64,000 bases of DNA from DASQHW01 sp038209365 (lineage in GTDB: Bacteria; Actinomycetota; Acidimicrobiia; IMCC26256; PALSA-610), in the NCBI GenBank assembly GCA_038209365.1, contig JBBQXS010000009.1:49027-113026 (forward strand), read 5' to 3'. The notes under the pieces are model-generated. The model ran no database searches. It was given only the letters and a program-made list of their open reading frames with translations, and was not told where the DNA came from. A program made the position numbers and the translations under genes. The stretch's first letter is position 1. Every line of letters starts with the position of its first letter. This document shows positions 1-7,793 of the stretch, in pieces.

Positions 1-825
1 GTCGAAAACCCCGCTCGACGCTTCGGCCCGTGTGTCGTCCAGATCGATCCTCGAGCGCGCGACACGTGCCGTCCGAACGCGCGCCCGGATGCGCGGCAGC
101 GCCCGAAGCATCCCGATGCCGTCGCGCAGGACGTGCACCCGCGACCCGTCATCGTGGTGCCATTCGATGGCGATCTCCTGGACCGGGATGTCGAGCTGCT
201 GCGCGATCCCGATGACCTCGACGTCCCATGCGAAGCCTTGCTCGTTGCACCAGGGCAGCACTTGGTGCCACAACTCCGTCCGAGCAGCTTTCGCGCCGCA
301 TTGCGTGTCGAGGATGCCGGGCGCGACCGCAACCTGTACCGCGCGGTTGTACGCACGGCCGAGAAACTCCCGAATGGCGCCTTGATGGCGCGTGATCGTC
401 GAGGCCGCGACGTCGCGCGAGCCGATCGCGACGATCGGGGCACGGCGAGCCGCGTCGACGATGCGCGCGAGATCACGGGCCGGCGTGGAGAGGTCGAGAT
501 CGCAGAACGCCGCGAGCGGTGTGGTCGCGGTTTCCAGACCCGCTTGCACCGTTGCGCCTTTGCCCCGGTGAGGTCGACGCAACAATTTCGCGAGCCCGAC
601 CGGCTGCGATGCGACGAATGCACGTGCGAGCTGGGCAGTCCCGTCCTCACTCCCGTCGTCGACGAACAGCAGCGTGCTGCCGGGAGCCTGGGCGGAGATG
701 AACTGCATCAGCTCGGCAGCGCAGCGCGCGAGCCGGTCGGCTTCGTTGTAGAGCGGGACGACGAGCGTGAGAGGAGCACCACCCGCGACACGGCCGATGT
801 CGGACGTCACGTCCTCCCCGAGCAT
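1..825 (-). CDS. Family 2 glycosyltransferase, 3' end cut by the window edge
   Basis: The frame is open from an ATG at 825 to the first base of the window, giving 275 residues and no stop, so the C-terminus lies outside. The GT-A nucleotide-sugar fold is visible: a first strand TLVVPLYNEADRL (about 20-32), the VDDGSEDGT loop (55-63) and a D-L-D metal/nucleotide motif at 109-111. A later QCGAKA segment resembles dolichyl-phosphate glucosyl/mannosyltransferases. In that family the product is a polyprenyl-phosphate sugar made on the cytoplasmic membrane face. No transmembrane segment is seen in the part present; one could follow outside the window. The substrate cannot be read from sequence. The next gene leftward-transcribed behind it is a separate acetyltransferase 22 nt upstream. 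Confidence 0.85.
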   Translation of the reverse strand, partial: MLGEDVTSDIGRVAGGAPLTLVVPLYNEADRLARCAAELMQFISAQAPGSTLLFVDDGSEDGTAQLARAFVASQPVGLAKLLRRPHRGKGATVQAGLETATTPLAAFCDLDLSTPARDLARIVDAARRAPIVAIGSRDVAASTITRHQGAIREFLGRAYNRAVQVAVAPGILDTQCGAKAARTELWHQVLPWCNEQGFAWDVEVIGIAQQLDIPVQEIAIEWHHDDGSRVHVLRDGIGMLRALPRIRARVRTARVARSRIDLDDTRAEASSGVFD

Positions 826-847
826 GGCGTGGCAGCCTACGACGGCC

Positions 848-1144
848 TCACCGATCGAAATCGGGCGCAATCAGATCGGCGTACTCCGGGTGTTCCTCGA
901 CGTAGCTCTGGAGGAACGGGCACACGGGCTTCACGCGGAGTCCCATGGCCCGGGCATCGTCGAGGACACCTGCCGCCAGGGTGCTGCCGAGACCTCGACC
1001 TTCGTAGTCGTCTTCGATCTGGGTGTGCACGAACGTGATCGCGCCCTGCTCGCGGTGATAGGTGACGAACCCGGCAACGTCGCCGTCGACGATCAGCTCG
1101 TATCGCTCCCGTTCGGGAGCGTCGACTACCCGCGGTTCGGCCAT
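848..1144 (-). CDS. Small GNAT-type N-acetyltransferase (YjdJ-like)
   Basis: A 98-residue protein that is nearly all one GNAT core. The acetyl-CoA loop is the segment YEGRGLGSTLA (about 47-57), followed by a Val-Lys-Pro-Val-Cys-Pro-Phe strand typical of the short YjdJ/GCN5-related group that often ends in a YxxxHPEYxDL-like tail; here HPEYADLI is present. The ATG at 1144 was chosen because the family core begins about ten residues later; a longer upstream reading is low-complexity Arg/Pro sequence antisense in character. It overlaps the 3' end of the upstream gene by 19 nt on the same strand, so the two are probably co-transcribed. The acetyl acceptor is unknown. Confidence 0.82.
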   Translation of the reverse strand: MAEPRVVDAPERERYELIVDGDVAGFVTYHREQGAITFVHTQIEDDYEGRGLGSTLAAGVLDDARAMGLRVKPVCPFLQSYVEEHPEYADLIAPDFDR

Positions 1145-2025
1145 AGGTCGACGGGACCTCCCACGTAGCCGCCGGCATCCCGCATCGCGCTCCCCCACGG
1201 CCCGAGGATGCTGCACAGCTCCTCGATGTCGTCGCCGAGCGCGTCGATGGCCGGCCGCATCTGCTTGTCGGTCGCAACCTCGATCGCTTCTCGCTCGCGA
1301 CGGCCCGCTTCGGTGAGCGTGTCGTTCGCGAGGAGGTCGCGCTCCTCCAGCCGCCCCACCGCCGCATCGAGCTCGGCGTCGTTCCAGCCCCGGGTTCGGA
1401 TGTACGTGCGCAACGGCAGGCCGATGTACGCCTCGGTCAGGAGGCCGATCTCGATCGCGTCGAGCCCGGCCGACGTCCACGCGCAGACATGGGCGTCACC
1501 GCGACACTCGCGCAGCATGTCGCCGAGGTGGAACAGGCGCGTCCACGGATCCTGCGGGTCGTCCCATTGTGACCGAAGGCCCGCGAACAGCGGGCGGCCG
1601 GGCTCCGCGCACGCGTCTGCCGCGCGCTCGAGCAACGATGCCGCGCGCGACACACGCGCGTCTGCTTCGCCCAACACCCGCTCGAGCTGGGCGACCGCCC
1701 CGGTGCGCCGCGCCGCGAAGATCGTCGGTGCATCGGTGCGCGTCCACCCGAATCGCACGCCGTCGGCGATCATCGTCGGCTTGAACACCCCGAATGCCGC
1801 GGCGACGACGTGCGGCTCGACCTGGCCGAGGAGTGAACCGCGGCTCGTGCAGTACGCGGGCCCGTCGGGCGCGGCGACGTTGTTGCCGAAGCTCCCCGGG
1901 CTCGGAGCGAAGCCGAGCTCGACGTAGGCCTTGTGACACTCGGGCGAGAAGAAGACCTGGCCGATCACCGGCTCGAGGCGCGCCGCGACCGAGCGCGCGC
2001 GGCGGCAGAGGACATCAGATTGCAC
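1126..2025 (-). CDS. SCO6745-family helical protein
   Basis: A 299-residue, mostly helical soluble protein beginning at GTG 2025 (MQSDVLCRRARSV). It contains a PGSFGNNV segment and an internal repeat-like pair of helical bundles; features such as the VRFGWTRTDAPTIF stretch and late EAYIGLPLRTYIRTRGW segment are what I recognise from the actinobacterial SCO6745 family, whose function is not established. There is no signal peptide, membrane span or catalytic motif I can name. The frame continues upstream of the GTG through the divergent amidase gene, but that extension is antisense to a conserved enzyme and was left out. Only 76 bp separate it from the amidase start, so the two share a divergent promoter region. 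Confidence 0.72.
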   Translation of the reverse strand: MQSDVLCRRARSVAARLEPVIGQVFFSPECHKAYVELGFAPSPGSFGNNVAAPDGPAYCTSRGSLLGQVEPHVVAAAFGVFKPTMIADGVRFGWTRTDAPTIFAARRTGAVAQLERVLGEADARVSRAASLLERAADACAEPGRPLFAGLRSQWDDPQDPWTRLFHLGDMLRECRGDAHVCAWTSAGLDAIEIGLLTEAYIGLPLRTYIRTRGWNDAELDAAVGRLEERDLLANDTLTEAGRREREAIEVATDKQMRPAIDALGDDIEELCSILGPWGSAMRDAGGYVGGPVDLWPNRG

Positions 2026-2101
2026 GGCTCGTACTCTACGGGCCGACGGGCCGACACGTTCGGAGGCAGCGAAGCCAGGATGGCGCAAGCGAGGGAGCCA
2101 T

Positions 2102-3526
2102 GTGAGCAACGACGTCGCGTTTCTGGATGCCACCGTCCAAGCCGAGCTGGTCGCGCTCGGGAAGCTGAGCGCTCGCGAGCTCGTCGACGCCGCAATCGAC
2201 TGCATCGAGCGGCTGAACCCGCAGCTCAACGCGGTGATCCACGAACGGTTCGAGCGGGCACGCACGGAAGCGTCGGACGCGGGCCCGGGGCCGTTCGCGG
2301 GCGTGCCGTTCCTCGTGAAAGACGCGGTGTGCCACACAGCCGGCGACCCGTTCCACGCCGGCATGCGCGCGCTGAAGGACGCGCAGTGGGTCGAGCCGAA
2401 TGACACGTGGCTTGCACAGCGATTTCGGGCGGCGGGATTCGTGTTCGTCGGAAAGACCAATACTCCCGAGCTGGCGTCGAGCGTCACGACCGAACCGCTC
2501 GCGTACGGCGCGACGCACAATCCGTGGGACATCTCACGGAGTCCCGGCGGCTCGAGCGGCGGTTCCGCCGCCGCGGTGGCGTCCGGCATGGTGCCCGTCG
2601 CCCACGGCAACGACATGGGCGGCTCGATTCGGTTCCCGGCGGGCAACTGCGGCATCGTCGGCCTCAAGCCGACGCGGGCGCGCACGACGCTCGGACCGGA
2701 CTTCGGAGAGTTCTGGGGACCGCTCACACACGAATTCGTCCTGACCCGTTCGGTTCGTGACACCGCGGCCGTGCTCGACGCGGTGGCGGGGATGGCCACC
2801 GGCGACCCATACACCGCACCGCCGCAAGCGCGGCCGTACGTCGACGAGGTCGGTGCCGCCCCCGGCCGTCTCCGCGTCGGCTTCCGGACGGTGACACCCG
2901 AGGGCGAGGAGTCCGGCAACGACGCGATCTCTGCCGTGACCGCAACCGCGCAGCTGCTCGCAGAGCTTGGTCACGACGTAGAGCCCGCCGAGATCAGCGC
3001 GCTCGACGCGGGCTACAGCGGCGGTTTCCTGTTGGCGATGACCGCCGGGATCGCGCGCGACGTCGCCCGATGGAGCGCGCGCCTGGGCCACGACATCACG
3101 CACGAGCTCGAGCCCATGAACCAGTTCTTCGTGCAAATGGGCGCACAGGTCTCCGCCGTCGACTACTTCGCGGGACTCGAGGACATGCAAGCGTGGGCGC
3201 GCCGCGTTGCGACGTGGTGGACGGACCACGACGTGCTCGTGGTGCCGACGTGCCCCGAGCCGCCGGTACCGCTGGGCGAGCTCGCGCCGACGAACCCCGA
3301 CCCGAATGTCGGGGCGCGCATGGGCCGGCTGGCCGCGTTCACCGCACCCTTCGACGCGACCGGACAGCCCGCAATCTCGCTGCCGCTGCACTGGAACGCG
3401 GACGGCCTCCCGATCGGCGTGCAACTCGTCGCGGCGTACGGACGGGAGGACGTGCTGTTGCGCCTCGCTGCGCAGCTCGAACAGGCCAAGCCCTGGGGCG
3501 ACCGCCGGCCCGCGGCGTCCGCCTGA
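2102..3526 (+). CDS. Amidase-signature family hydrolase
   Basis: A 474-residue amidase-signature enzyme that hydrolyses an amide bond through a Ser-cisSer-Lys triad. The triad is visible as Lys73 (in FLVKDAV), Ser151 (in SPGGSSGGS) and Ser175 (in NDMGGSIRFPA); the spacing of 24 residues between the two serines is the canonical one. The GTG at 2102 directly follows and overlaps an in-context ATG-TGA, and gives an N-terminus of ordinary length. No GatB or GatC gene is adjacent and no signal peptide is present, so this is more likely a stand-alone cytoplasmic aryl/acyl-amidase (6-aminohexanoate or nitrilase-pathway type) than the GatA subunit. The physiological substrate cannot be deduced. Confidence 0.93.
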   Translation: MSNDVAFLDATVQAELVALGKLSARELVDAAIDCIERLNPQLNAVIHERFERARTEASDAGPGPFAGVPFLVKDAVCHTAGDPFHAGMRALKDAQWVEPNDTWLAQRFRAAGFVFVGKTNTPELASSVTTEPLAYGATHNPWDISRSPGGSSGGSAAAVASGMVPVAHGNDMGGSIRFPAGNCGIVGLKPTRARTTLGPDFGEFWGPLTHEFVLTRSVRDTAAVLDAVAGMATGDPYTAPPQARPYVDEVGAAPGRLRVGFRTVTPEGEESGNDAISAVTATAQLLAELGHDVEPAEISALDAGYSGGFLLAMTAGIARDVARWSARLGHDITHELEPMNQFFVQMGAQVSAVDYFAGLEDMQAWARRVATWWTDHDVLVVPTCPEPPVPLGELAPTNPDPNVGARMGRLAAFTAPFDATGQPAISLPLHWNADGLPIGVQLVAAYGREDVLLRLAAQLEQAKPWGDRRPAASA

Positions 3527-3562
3527 CGTTTCCAAATTCGCGAGCGGGGGAAGGCGCGCGTC

Positions 3563-4180
3563 ATGACTCTTCGTGACGAAATGCGACTCGTTGCCGTGTA
3601 CGACACCGAAGACGAGGCGCGCCGCGCGGTCCGCGCGCTCGAACGTTCCGGTGTCGACGTCGCACAGGTGCGCCTGGCCGACGACCGCGACCATCTCTCG
3701 TCGATCGAGGGCGAGATGCGCTCCGAGACCGTGGGCACCGCCGCCGGTCCCGGCAGCCGTTCCCTGAGCAACGAGATGACGCGCGCCTCGCTCCTCGGCA
3801 TCGCGGTCGGCGGCCTCATCGGGTTTCTGGTCGCGTTGCCGGTCGCGATCATCGGCGTCGGCGACCTGTCATTGTTCGTGGGCGCGGTGCTCGTCGAATG
3901 CGTCGGCATCGTGGCCGGCGCCACCGCCGGGTGGATCATCGCCGGTTCGTTCGCGGCGAGGCGGCCCGAGGAACCTCTCGCGGCCGAGCGCGGGACCACC
4001 GTCGCGGCGCCCTTGTCCGAAAAGGCCCGGGATACGCTCAGCACGACGAATCCGCGCCGCATCGACATCGTGGAGCGCGACGGCCATCCCGTGGGCATCG
4101 TCGCCGACCGCGACGCCAGGGAGCACCACGTGGTGCGCGACATCGCACGGCACATGGGCGAGGAAGAGCGGCGCGGCTAA
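3563..4180 (+). CDS. Two-span membrane protein with a stress-protein-like N-terminal domain
   Basis: The 205-residue product begins with a short alpha/beta domain (residues 8-45, VAVYDTEDEARRAVRAL) resembling the N-terminal half of general-stress 17M/DUF1269-type proteins. A glycine-rich membrane hairpin follows at about 75-97 and 102-128. The cytoplasmic tail (about 130-205) is charged. A GGGGAAGG Shine-Dalgarno lies 11 nt before the ATG at 3563; a second ATG seven codons in is also possible. The gene is convergent with the alcohol dehydrogenase and overlaps its stop by 4 nt. A role in envelope stress is only suggested by the fold; no partner is identifiable. Confidence 0.7.
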   Translation: MTLRDEMRLVAVYDTEDEARRAVRALERSGVDVAQVRLADDRDHLSSIEGEMRSETVGTAAGPGSRSLSNEMTRASLLGIAVGGLIGFLVALPVAIIGVGDLSLFVGAVLVECVGIVAGATAGWIIAGSFAARRPEEPLAAERGTTVAAPLSEKARDTLSTTNPRRIDIVERDGHPVGIVADRDAREHHVVRDIARHMGEEERRG

Positions 4181-5184
4181 GCGGACCGCACCCTCAGCAC
4201 CGCCGCCCCGGTGATGCGATCGTGCGCAAGGTCACCCAGCGCCTGCGGGGCCGCGTCGAACTCGTAGGAAACGGTATAGACGTGCAACGGCACGCGCGTC
4301 GCAAGGTCGAGGAGCTCCTCGCCGTCGCGGCGGGTGTTCGCCGTCGTGCTCGTGAGCGTCTTCTCCTCGAAGAGCTCGTCGGCATACACGAGCCCGGGGA
4401 CATCGCTGAGGTGGATGCCGGCGACAGACAACGTGCCGCCGCGGTCGAGTGCACGCATGGCGACGGGCACGAGATCGCCGACCGGGGCGAACAGGACTGC
4501 CGCGTCGAGCGGCTCCGGCGGGGCGTCGAACGCATCCCCGGCGCTCGCGCAGCCGAGGTCGAGCGCGAGCCGGCGAGCATCGGCGGACCGCGTCAGCACG
4601 TGCACGGTCGCGTCACGATCGAGCGCGATCTGCGCCGCGAGGTGCGCGGAGGCCCCGAAGCCGTAGATGCCGAGCCGGCCACCCGGGCGCAGCCCGCTGC
4701 GGCGCAGCGCGCGGTAGCCGATGATGCCGGAGCAAAGGAGTGGCGCGGCCTGCTCGTCGGGGAAGCCCTCAGGCAAGCGGTACGCGAATTTCTCGTCGAC
4801 GACCGCGTATCCGGCGTAACCGCCGTCGTCGTCCCACCCCGTGAACCGGGGAGCGACGCAGAGGTTCTCGTCGCCCCGGCGGCAGTACGCGCACACACCG
4901 CACGTGTGGCGCAGCCACGCGATCCCCACGCGGGCGCCGATGTCGAAACGCGTCGCGCCCGGTCCTTGCGCGTCCACGCGGCCGACGATCTCGTGACCGG
5001 GCACCACGTCGGGGCGGAGGGGCGGAAGATCGCCTTCGGCCAAGTGCAGGTCGGTGCGGCAGACGCCGCAGACATCGATGCGCAGGCGAACCTGTCCCGG
5101 CCCCGGTTCGGGATCGGGCCGTTCCACGAGCGCGAGCGGATGCGTGTCGACCGGACCCGCTCGATGCACCACCCAGGCCTGCAC
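4177..5184 (-). CDS. Zinc-dependent alcohol dehydrogenase
   Basis: A 335-residue medium-chain dehydrogenase/reductase that interconverts alcohols and aldehydes with NAD(P). Catalytic-zinc ligands are Cys42 (GVCRTDLH), His64 with Glu65 (PGHEIVG) and Cys151. The structural zinc loop is complete with Cys95, Cys98, Cys101 and Cys109. The Rossmann motif GIYGFGASAH lies at about 172-181. The arrangement is that of bacterial AdhP/mycobacterial AdhA-like enzymes. Start is GTG 5184, since the MDR fold begins immediately (QAWVVHRAG). It sits alone between a convergent membrane-protein gene and a small membrane protein read in the same direction 10 nt upstream, which may place it in a leftward transcript with that gene. 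Confidence 0.92.
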   Translation of the reverse strand: MQAWVVHRAGPVDTHPLALVERPDPEPGPGQVRLRIDVCGVCRTDLHLAEGDLPPLRPDVVPGHEIVGRVDAQGPGATRFDIGARVGIAWLRHTCGVCAYCRRGDENLCVAPRFTGWDDDGGYAGYAVVDEKFAYRLPEGFPDEQAAPLLCSGIIGYRALRRSGLRPGGRLGIYGFGASAHLAAQIALDRDATVHVLTRSADARRLALDLGCASAGDAFDAPPEPLDAAVLFAPVGDLVPVAMRALDRGGTLSVAGIHLSDVPGLVYADELFEEKTLTSTTANTRRDGEELLDLATRVPLHVYTVSYEFDAAPQALGDLAHDRITGAAVLRVRSA

Positions 5185-5194
5185 GTTGCGCCTG

Positions 5195-5482
5195 CTACTT
5201 GTTGAGCATCGCCCCGAGACCGGCGATCATCACGACGAAGCCGATGACGACGTACGCCACGGTCCGGGCGAGCGGCGCCTGCGGAAGATCCGTGTGCTCT
5301 TCCGTGCGCTTGTAACCGCGTACGGGACTGCCGGCCCGGTTGCGTGCAACGGTTCGTTGGACCGCGGCTTGGCTGTCGAGACGACGGCGGTACAACGCGA
5401 AGACGTTTGCGACGAACAACGCTGCGCCGAGCGCAAACACCAGCTCACGCATGACGCCGTCGTAGAAGCTCTCGGAGAGCAC
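5195..5482 (-). CDS. Small membrane protein, two predicted spans
   Basis: A 95-residue hypothetical protein. Hydrophobic segments lie at about 12-31 (ELVFALGAALFVANVFALYR) and 71-92 (TVAYVVIGFVVMIAGLGAML), separated by a basic loop, so both termini are predicted on the same side. I do not recognise a family. GTG 5482 starts 10 nt after the preceding gene ends, consistent with a leftward operon that then continues to the alcohol dehydrogenase. An internal ATG at 5452 would remove only ten residues and keep both spans, so the exact start is open. Confidence 0.6.
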   Translation of the reverse strand: MLSESFYDGVMRELVFALGAALFVANVFALYRRRLDSQAAVQRTVARNRAGSPVRGYKRTEEHTDLPQAPLARTVAYVVIGFVVMIAGLGAMLNK

Positions 5483-5491
5483 ACCGGGAGG

Positions 5492-6199
5492 CTACCGGGA
5501 GAGCTTGGGCGCAGCCGTGTCGAAGCCGGCAAGGAGCGCGGCGAGTGCCGCGTCGTCGATGTTGCGGCGTACACGCGTGGCCTCGCGCTCGTCCGTCGAC
5601 AGCGCGCGCACGACGCGCGTTCGCAGCGGGACGCCGTCGGCGGCGAGGCAGAGAACCGTCTCGCGACCAAGACCGGGCACTTCGTCGCGGGGTGAACGGG
5701 CCCTGATCCGGAAGCACCGCGCCCGTTCGCCGGCAAGCGTTGCGTCTCCGAGACGAACCGCGTCGTACGCGCCCAGCAGGATCTCCACGCCGACCGCCTC
5801 CGACGGCGAGATCGATCCGGACTGCGGGCGCTTCGTGCACGAGGACCGGCGCTCGACTCGCTGACAGTCGTAGACGAGGGTGGGGAGCTCGACGGTCAGC
5901 GAGCCGCCGCCGCGTGTCAGCAGCGCGCGTCCGTACCGTGCCCCGGTGGTCGACGACGTAAGGCGTTGCCCGTCACTGGAACGGACACGCGTGAACGTGA
6001 AGTCGACGATGTAATCGGAGCGCTCACCCGCGCGGAGCAGCTTGAACAGCTCCAGCGCGGCGGCCGGATCTCGGCGGGCGAGGACTGGCTCGGACATCCC
6101 CGAGAGCGCCGCCACGGACGCCAACGCGACCACTGCGAGCCCGAACGCAGCGCACGCGACGCGCCGATCGATCCGCCGCCCGATGCCTGCTCGCACCAC
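5492..6199 (-). CDS. Exported protein of unknown function
   Basis: About 235 residues with a basic start (VVRAGIGRRIDRR) followed by a hydrophobic stretch (about 14-33) and an ALSG/VLA-type region, which reads as a signal peptide or N-terminal anchor. The mature part is beta-rich and carries four cysteines, including YDC and SSCTK, and an RCFRIRAR/LCLAADGVPLRT pattern resembling LolA/LppX-like lipoprotein-carrier or outer-leaflet binding proteins; this resemblance is weak. Tandem GTG codons at 6199 and 6196 are both reasonable starts. A further upstream ATG at 6247 would overlap the divergent nucS start and adds a Cys/Pro-rich stretch with no signal-peptide character, so it was not used. Confidence 0.62.
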   Translation of the reverse strand: MVRAGIGRRIDRRVACAAFGLAVVALASVAALSGMSEPVLARRDPAAALELFKLLRAGERSDYIVDFTFTRVRSSDGQRLTSSTTGARYGRALLTRGGGSLTVELPTLVYDCQRVERRSSCTKRPQSGSISPSEAVGVEILLGAYDAVRLGDATLAGERARCFRIRARSPRDEVPGLGRETVLCLAADGVPLRTRVVRALSTDEREATRVRRNIDDAALAALLAGFDTAAPKLSR

Positions 6200-6245
6200 A
6201 CCCAGGGTAGGCGGCCGGCAGGCCCGCCCATGGCAGACTCGCTCC

Positions 6246-6905
6246 ATGCGGCTGGTCGTTGCACGCTGCGCGGTGAGCTACGAGGGCCGCCTCGGGGCGC
6301 GGCTCGAGCCGGCGATCCGACTCATCGTGTGCAAGGCCGACGGCTCGGTCGCGGTCCACTCCGACGCGCGGGCGTACAAGCCACTGAACTGGATGAGCCC
6401 GCCGTGCACGATCAACGCGTCCGACGACGAGATCGTCGCGCGAAACGCGAAGGGCGAGACGCTGCGGATCGAGCTCCTCGACGTGTTCCACGACACGACG
6501 ATCTCCCTGGGCGATGACCCCGGGCTCGAAAAGGACGGCGTCGAAGCCGAGTTGCAACGGCTGATCGCCGCCCGCGTCGCTGCGTTGCGCCACGACCTCA
6601 CGCTCGTACGCCGCGAGTACCCGACCGACATCGGACCGGTCGACCTGCTCTGCTGCGACGCGGACGGCCGCACCGTGGTTGTCGAGGTGAAACGCGTCGG
6701 TGAGATCGCAGGCGTCGAGCAACTGCTGCGATACCAGGAGCGGCTCGACCGCGATCCGCGGTTCGCGCCCACCGTGGGGATGCTGGTCGCGCAGCAGATC
6801 AAGCCCCAGGCGAAGGTCTACGCGGAGAGCAAGGGCGTGACCTGGATCGAGATCGATCTCGACACCTTGCGTGACGGTGTTGGTCCCGGACTCACGCTCT
6901 TTTGA
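6246..6905 (+). CDS. nucS: Mismatch-specific endonuclease NucS/EndoMS
   Basis: This 219-residue protein is the non-canonical mismatch repair nuclease that replaces MutS/MutL in most actinobacteria; it cuts both strands around G-T, G-G and T-T mismatches. The N-terminal dimerisation half begins MRLVVARCAVSYEGRL. The C-terminal RecB-like nuclease half carries the catalytic set Asp133 (GPVDLL), Glu147 and Lys149 (VVEVKR), then GVEQLLRYQERL. The last residues, GPGLTLF, form the short C-terminal motif used for binding the DNA sliding clamp, whose gene dnaN is in this window. It is divergent from an exported-protein gene and precedes purU by 48 nt on the same strand. Confidence 0.95.
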   Translation: MRLVVARCAVSYEGRLGARLEPAIRLIVCKADGSVAVHSDARAYKPLNWMSPPCTINASDDEIVARNAKGETLRIELLDVFHDTTISLGDDPGLEKDGVEAELQRLIAARVAALRHDLTLVRREYPTDIGPVDLLCCDADGRTVVVEVKRVGEIAGVEQLLRYQERLDRDPRFAPTVGMLVAQQIKPQAKVYAESKGVTWIEIDLDTLRDGVGPGLTLF

Positions 6906-6953
6906 GCCGGGTTCTGCGCTGTTGGCCGTGAGCTTCAGGCCGATCGAGACCCT

Positions 6954-7793
6954 GTGCGCGCCGTCCTGCTGCTGAAGTGCCCGGACCAGCCGGGCATCGT
7001 CGCGACCGTCGGGGCGTACGTCGCGGATGCGGGCGGGAACATCGTCGAGGCCGACCAGCACTCCGACCCCGAGGCGGGCCTGTTCCTTCAGCGCATCGAA
7101 TTCGACGTGGCGCGCTCCCGCGCCGATCTCGCCGCCGCGTTCGCGCCGATCGCTCAGCGCTTCCAGATGGACTGGCAAGTGCACGACCTCGGCGATCGAC
7201 CCCGGGTCGCGATACTCGTGTCGCGTCAAGGCCACTGTCTCGGCGATCTCCTCGTTCGCTTCGCGCTCGGAGAGCTGCCCGGTGTCGTCGCGCTGGTCGC
7301 GTCGAGTCACGACGCGAACGTGCAGCTGGTATCGCGGTTCGGCCTGGCGTTCCACGTACTCCCGATCGACGACGCCAAGCGCGAGGAACAAGAGCGCGCA
7401 CTGGGTGCACTGCTCGAAGAATGCGCCCCGGACCTGGTGGTGCTCGCCCGGTACATGCGCATCCTGCCGCCGTGGCTGGTGGAGCGCTGGGCGGGCCGCA
7501 TGATCAACATCCATCACTCCTTCCTGCCGTCGTTCGCGGGCGCGCGTCCGTACGCACAGGCGCACGAGCGTGGCGTCAAGGTCATCGGCGCGACCGCGCA
7601 CTACGTCACGCCCGCACTGGACGAGGGGCCGATCATCGCCCAGCAGGTGATGCCGGTGTCACATCGCGACGACCCCTCGAGACTGGAGCGTCGGGGTCGC
7701 GATGTGGAAGCCGTCGTGCTGGCCGAGGCCGTACGCCTGCACCTCGAGCACCGCGTCATCGTCTACGGACGCCGCACCGCGGTCTTCGACTAA
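6954..7793 (+). CDS. purU: Formyltetrahydrofolate deformylase PurU
   Basis: A 279-residue enzyme that hydrolyses 10-formyltetrahydrofolate to tetrahydrofolate and formate, balancing one-carbon and purine metabolism. An N-terminal ACT domain (about 1-75, starting LLKCPDQPGIVATVGAYV) is followed by a formyltransferase-type catalytic domain. The catalytic Asn/His/Asp trio is seen in INIHHSFLPSF and in the later VTPALDEGPII. The ACT domain separates it from glycinamide ribonucleotide formyltransferase PurN. GTG 6954 is the start because the ACT fold begins immediately. Its stop lies one base from the stop of convergent dnaB, so the two transcripts must terminate within or past each other's coding ends. 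Confidence 0.94.
   Translation: MRAVLLLKCPDQPGIVATVGAYVADAGGNIVEADQHSDPEAGLFLQRIEFDVARSRADLAAAFAPIAQRFQMDWQVHDLGDRPRVAILVSRQGHCLGDLLVRFALGELPGVVALVASSHDANVQLVSRFGLAFHVLPIDDAKREEQERALGALLEECAPDLVVLARYMRILPPWLVERWAGRMINIHHSFLPSFAGARPYAQAHERGVKVIGATAHYVTPALDEGPIIAQQVMPVSHRDDPSRLERRGRDVEAVVLAEAVRLHLEHRVIVYGRRTAVFD

Noticed and set aside
2026..2919. Upstream extension of the SCO6745-like gene
   Set aside because: The extra 298 codons run antisense through the amidase gene, whose catalytic residues are intact.
4123..4136. Perfect palindrome GCACCACGTGGTGC
   Set aside because: It shares only CACGTG with parS, lacks the GAAAC arms and lies inside a coding region.
6200..6247. ATG at 6247 as the start of the exported-protein gene
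   Set aside because: It would overlap nucS and place a Cys/Pro-rich segment before the signal peptide; the tandem GTG codons fit better.
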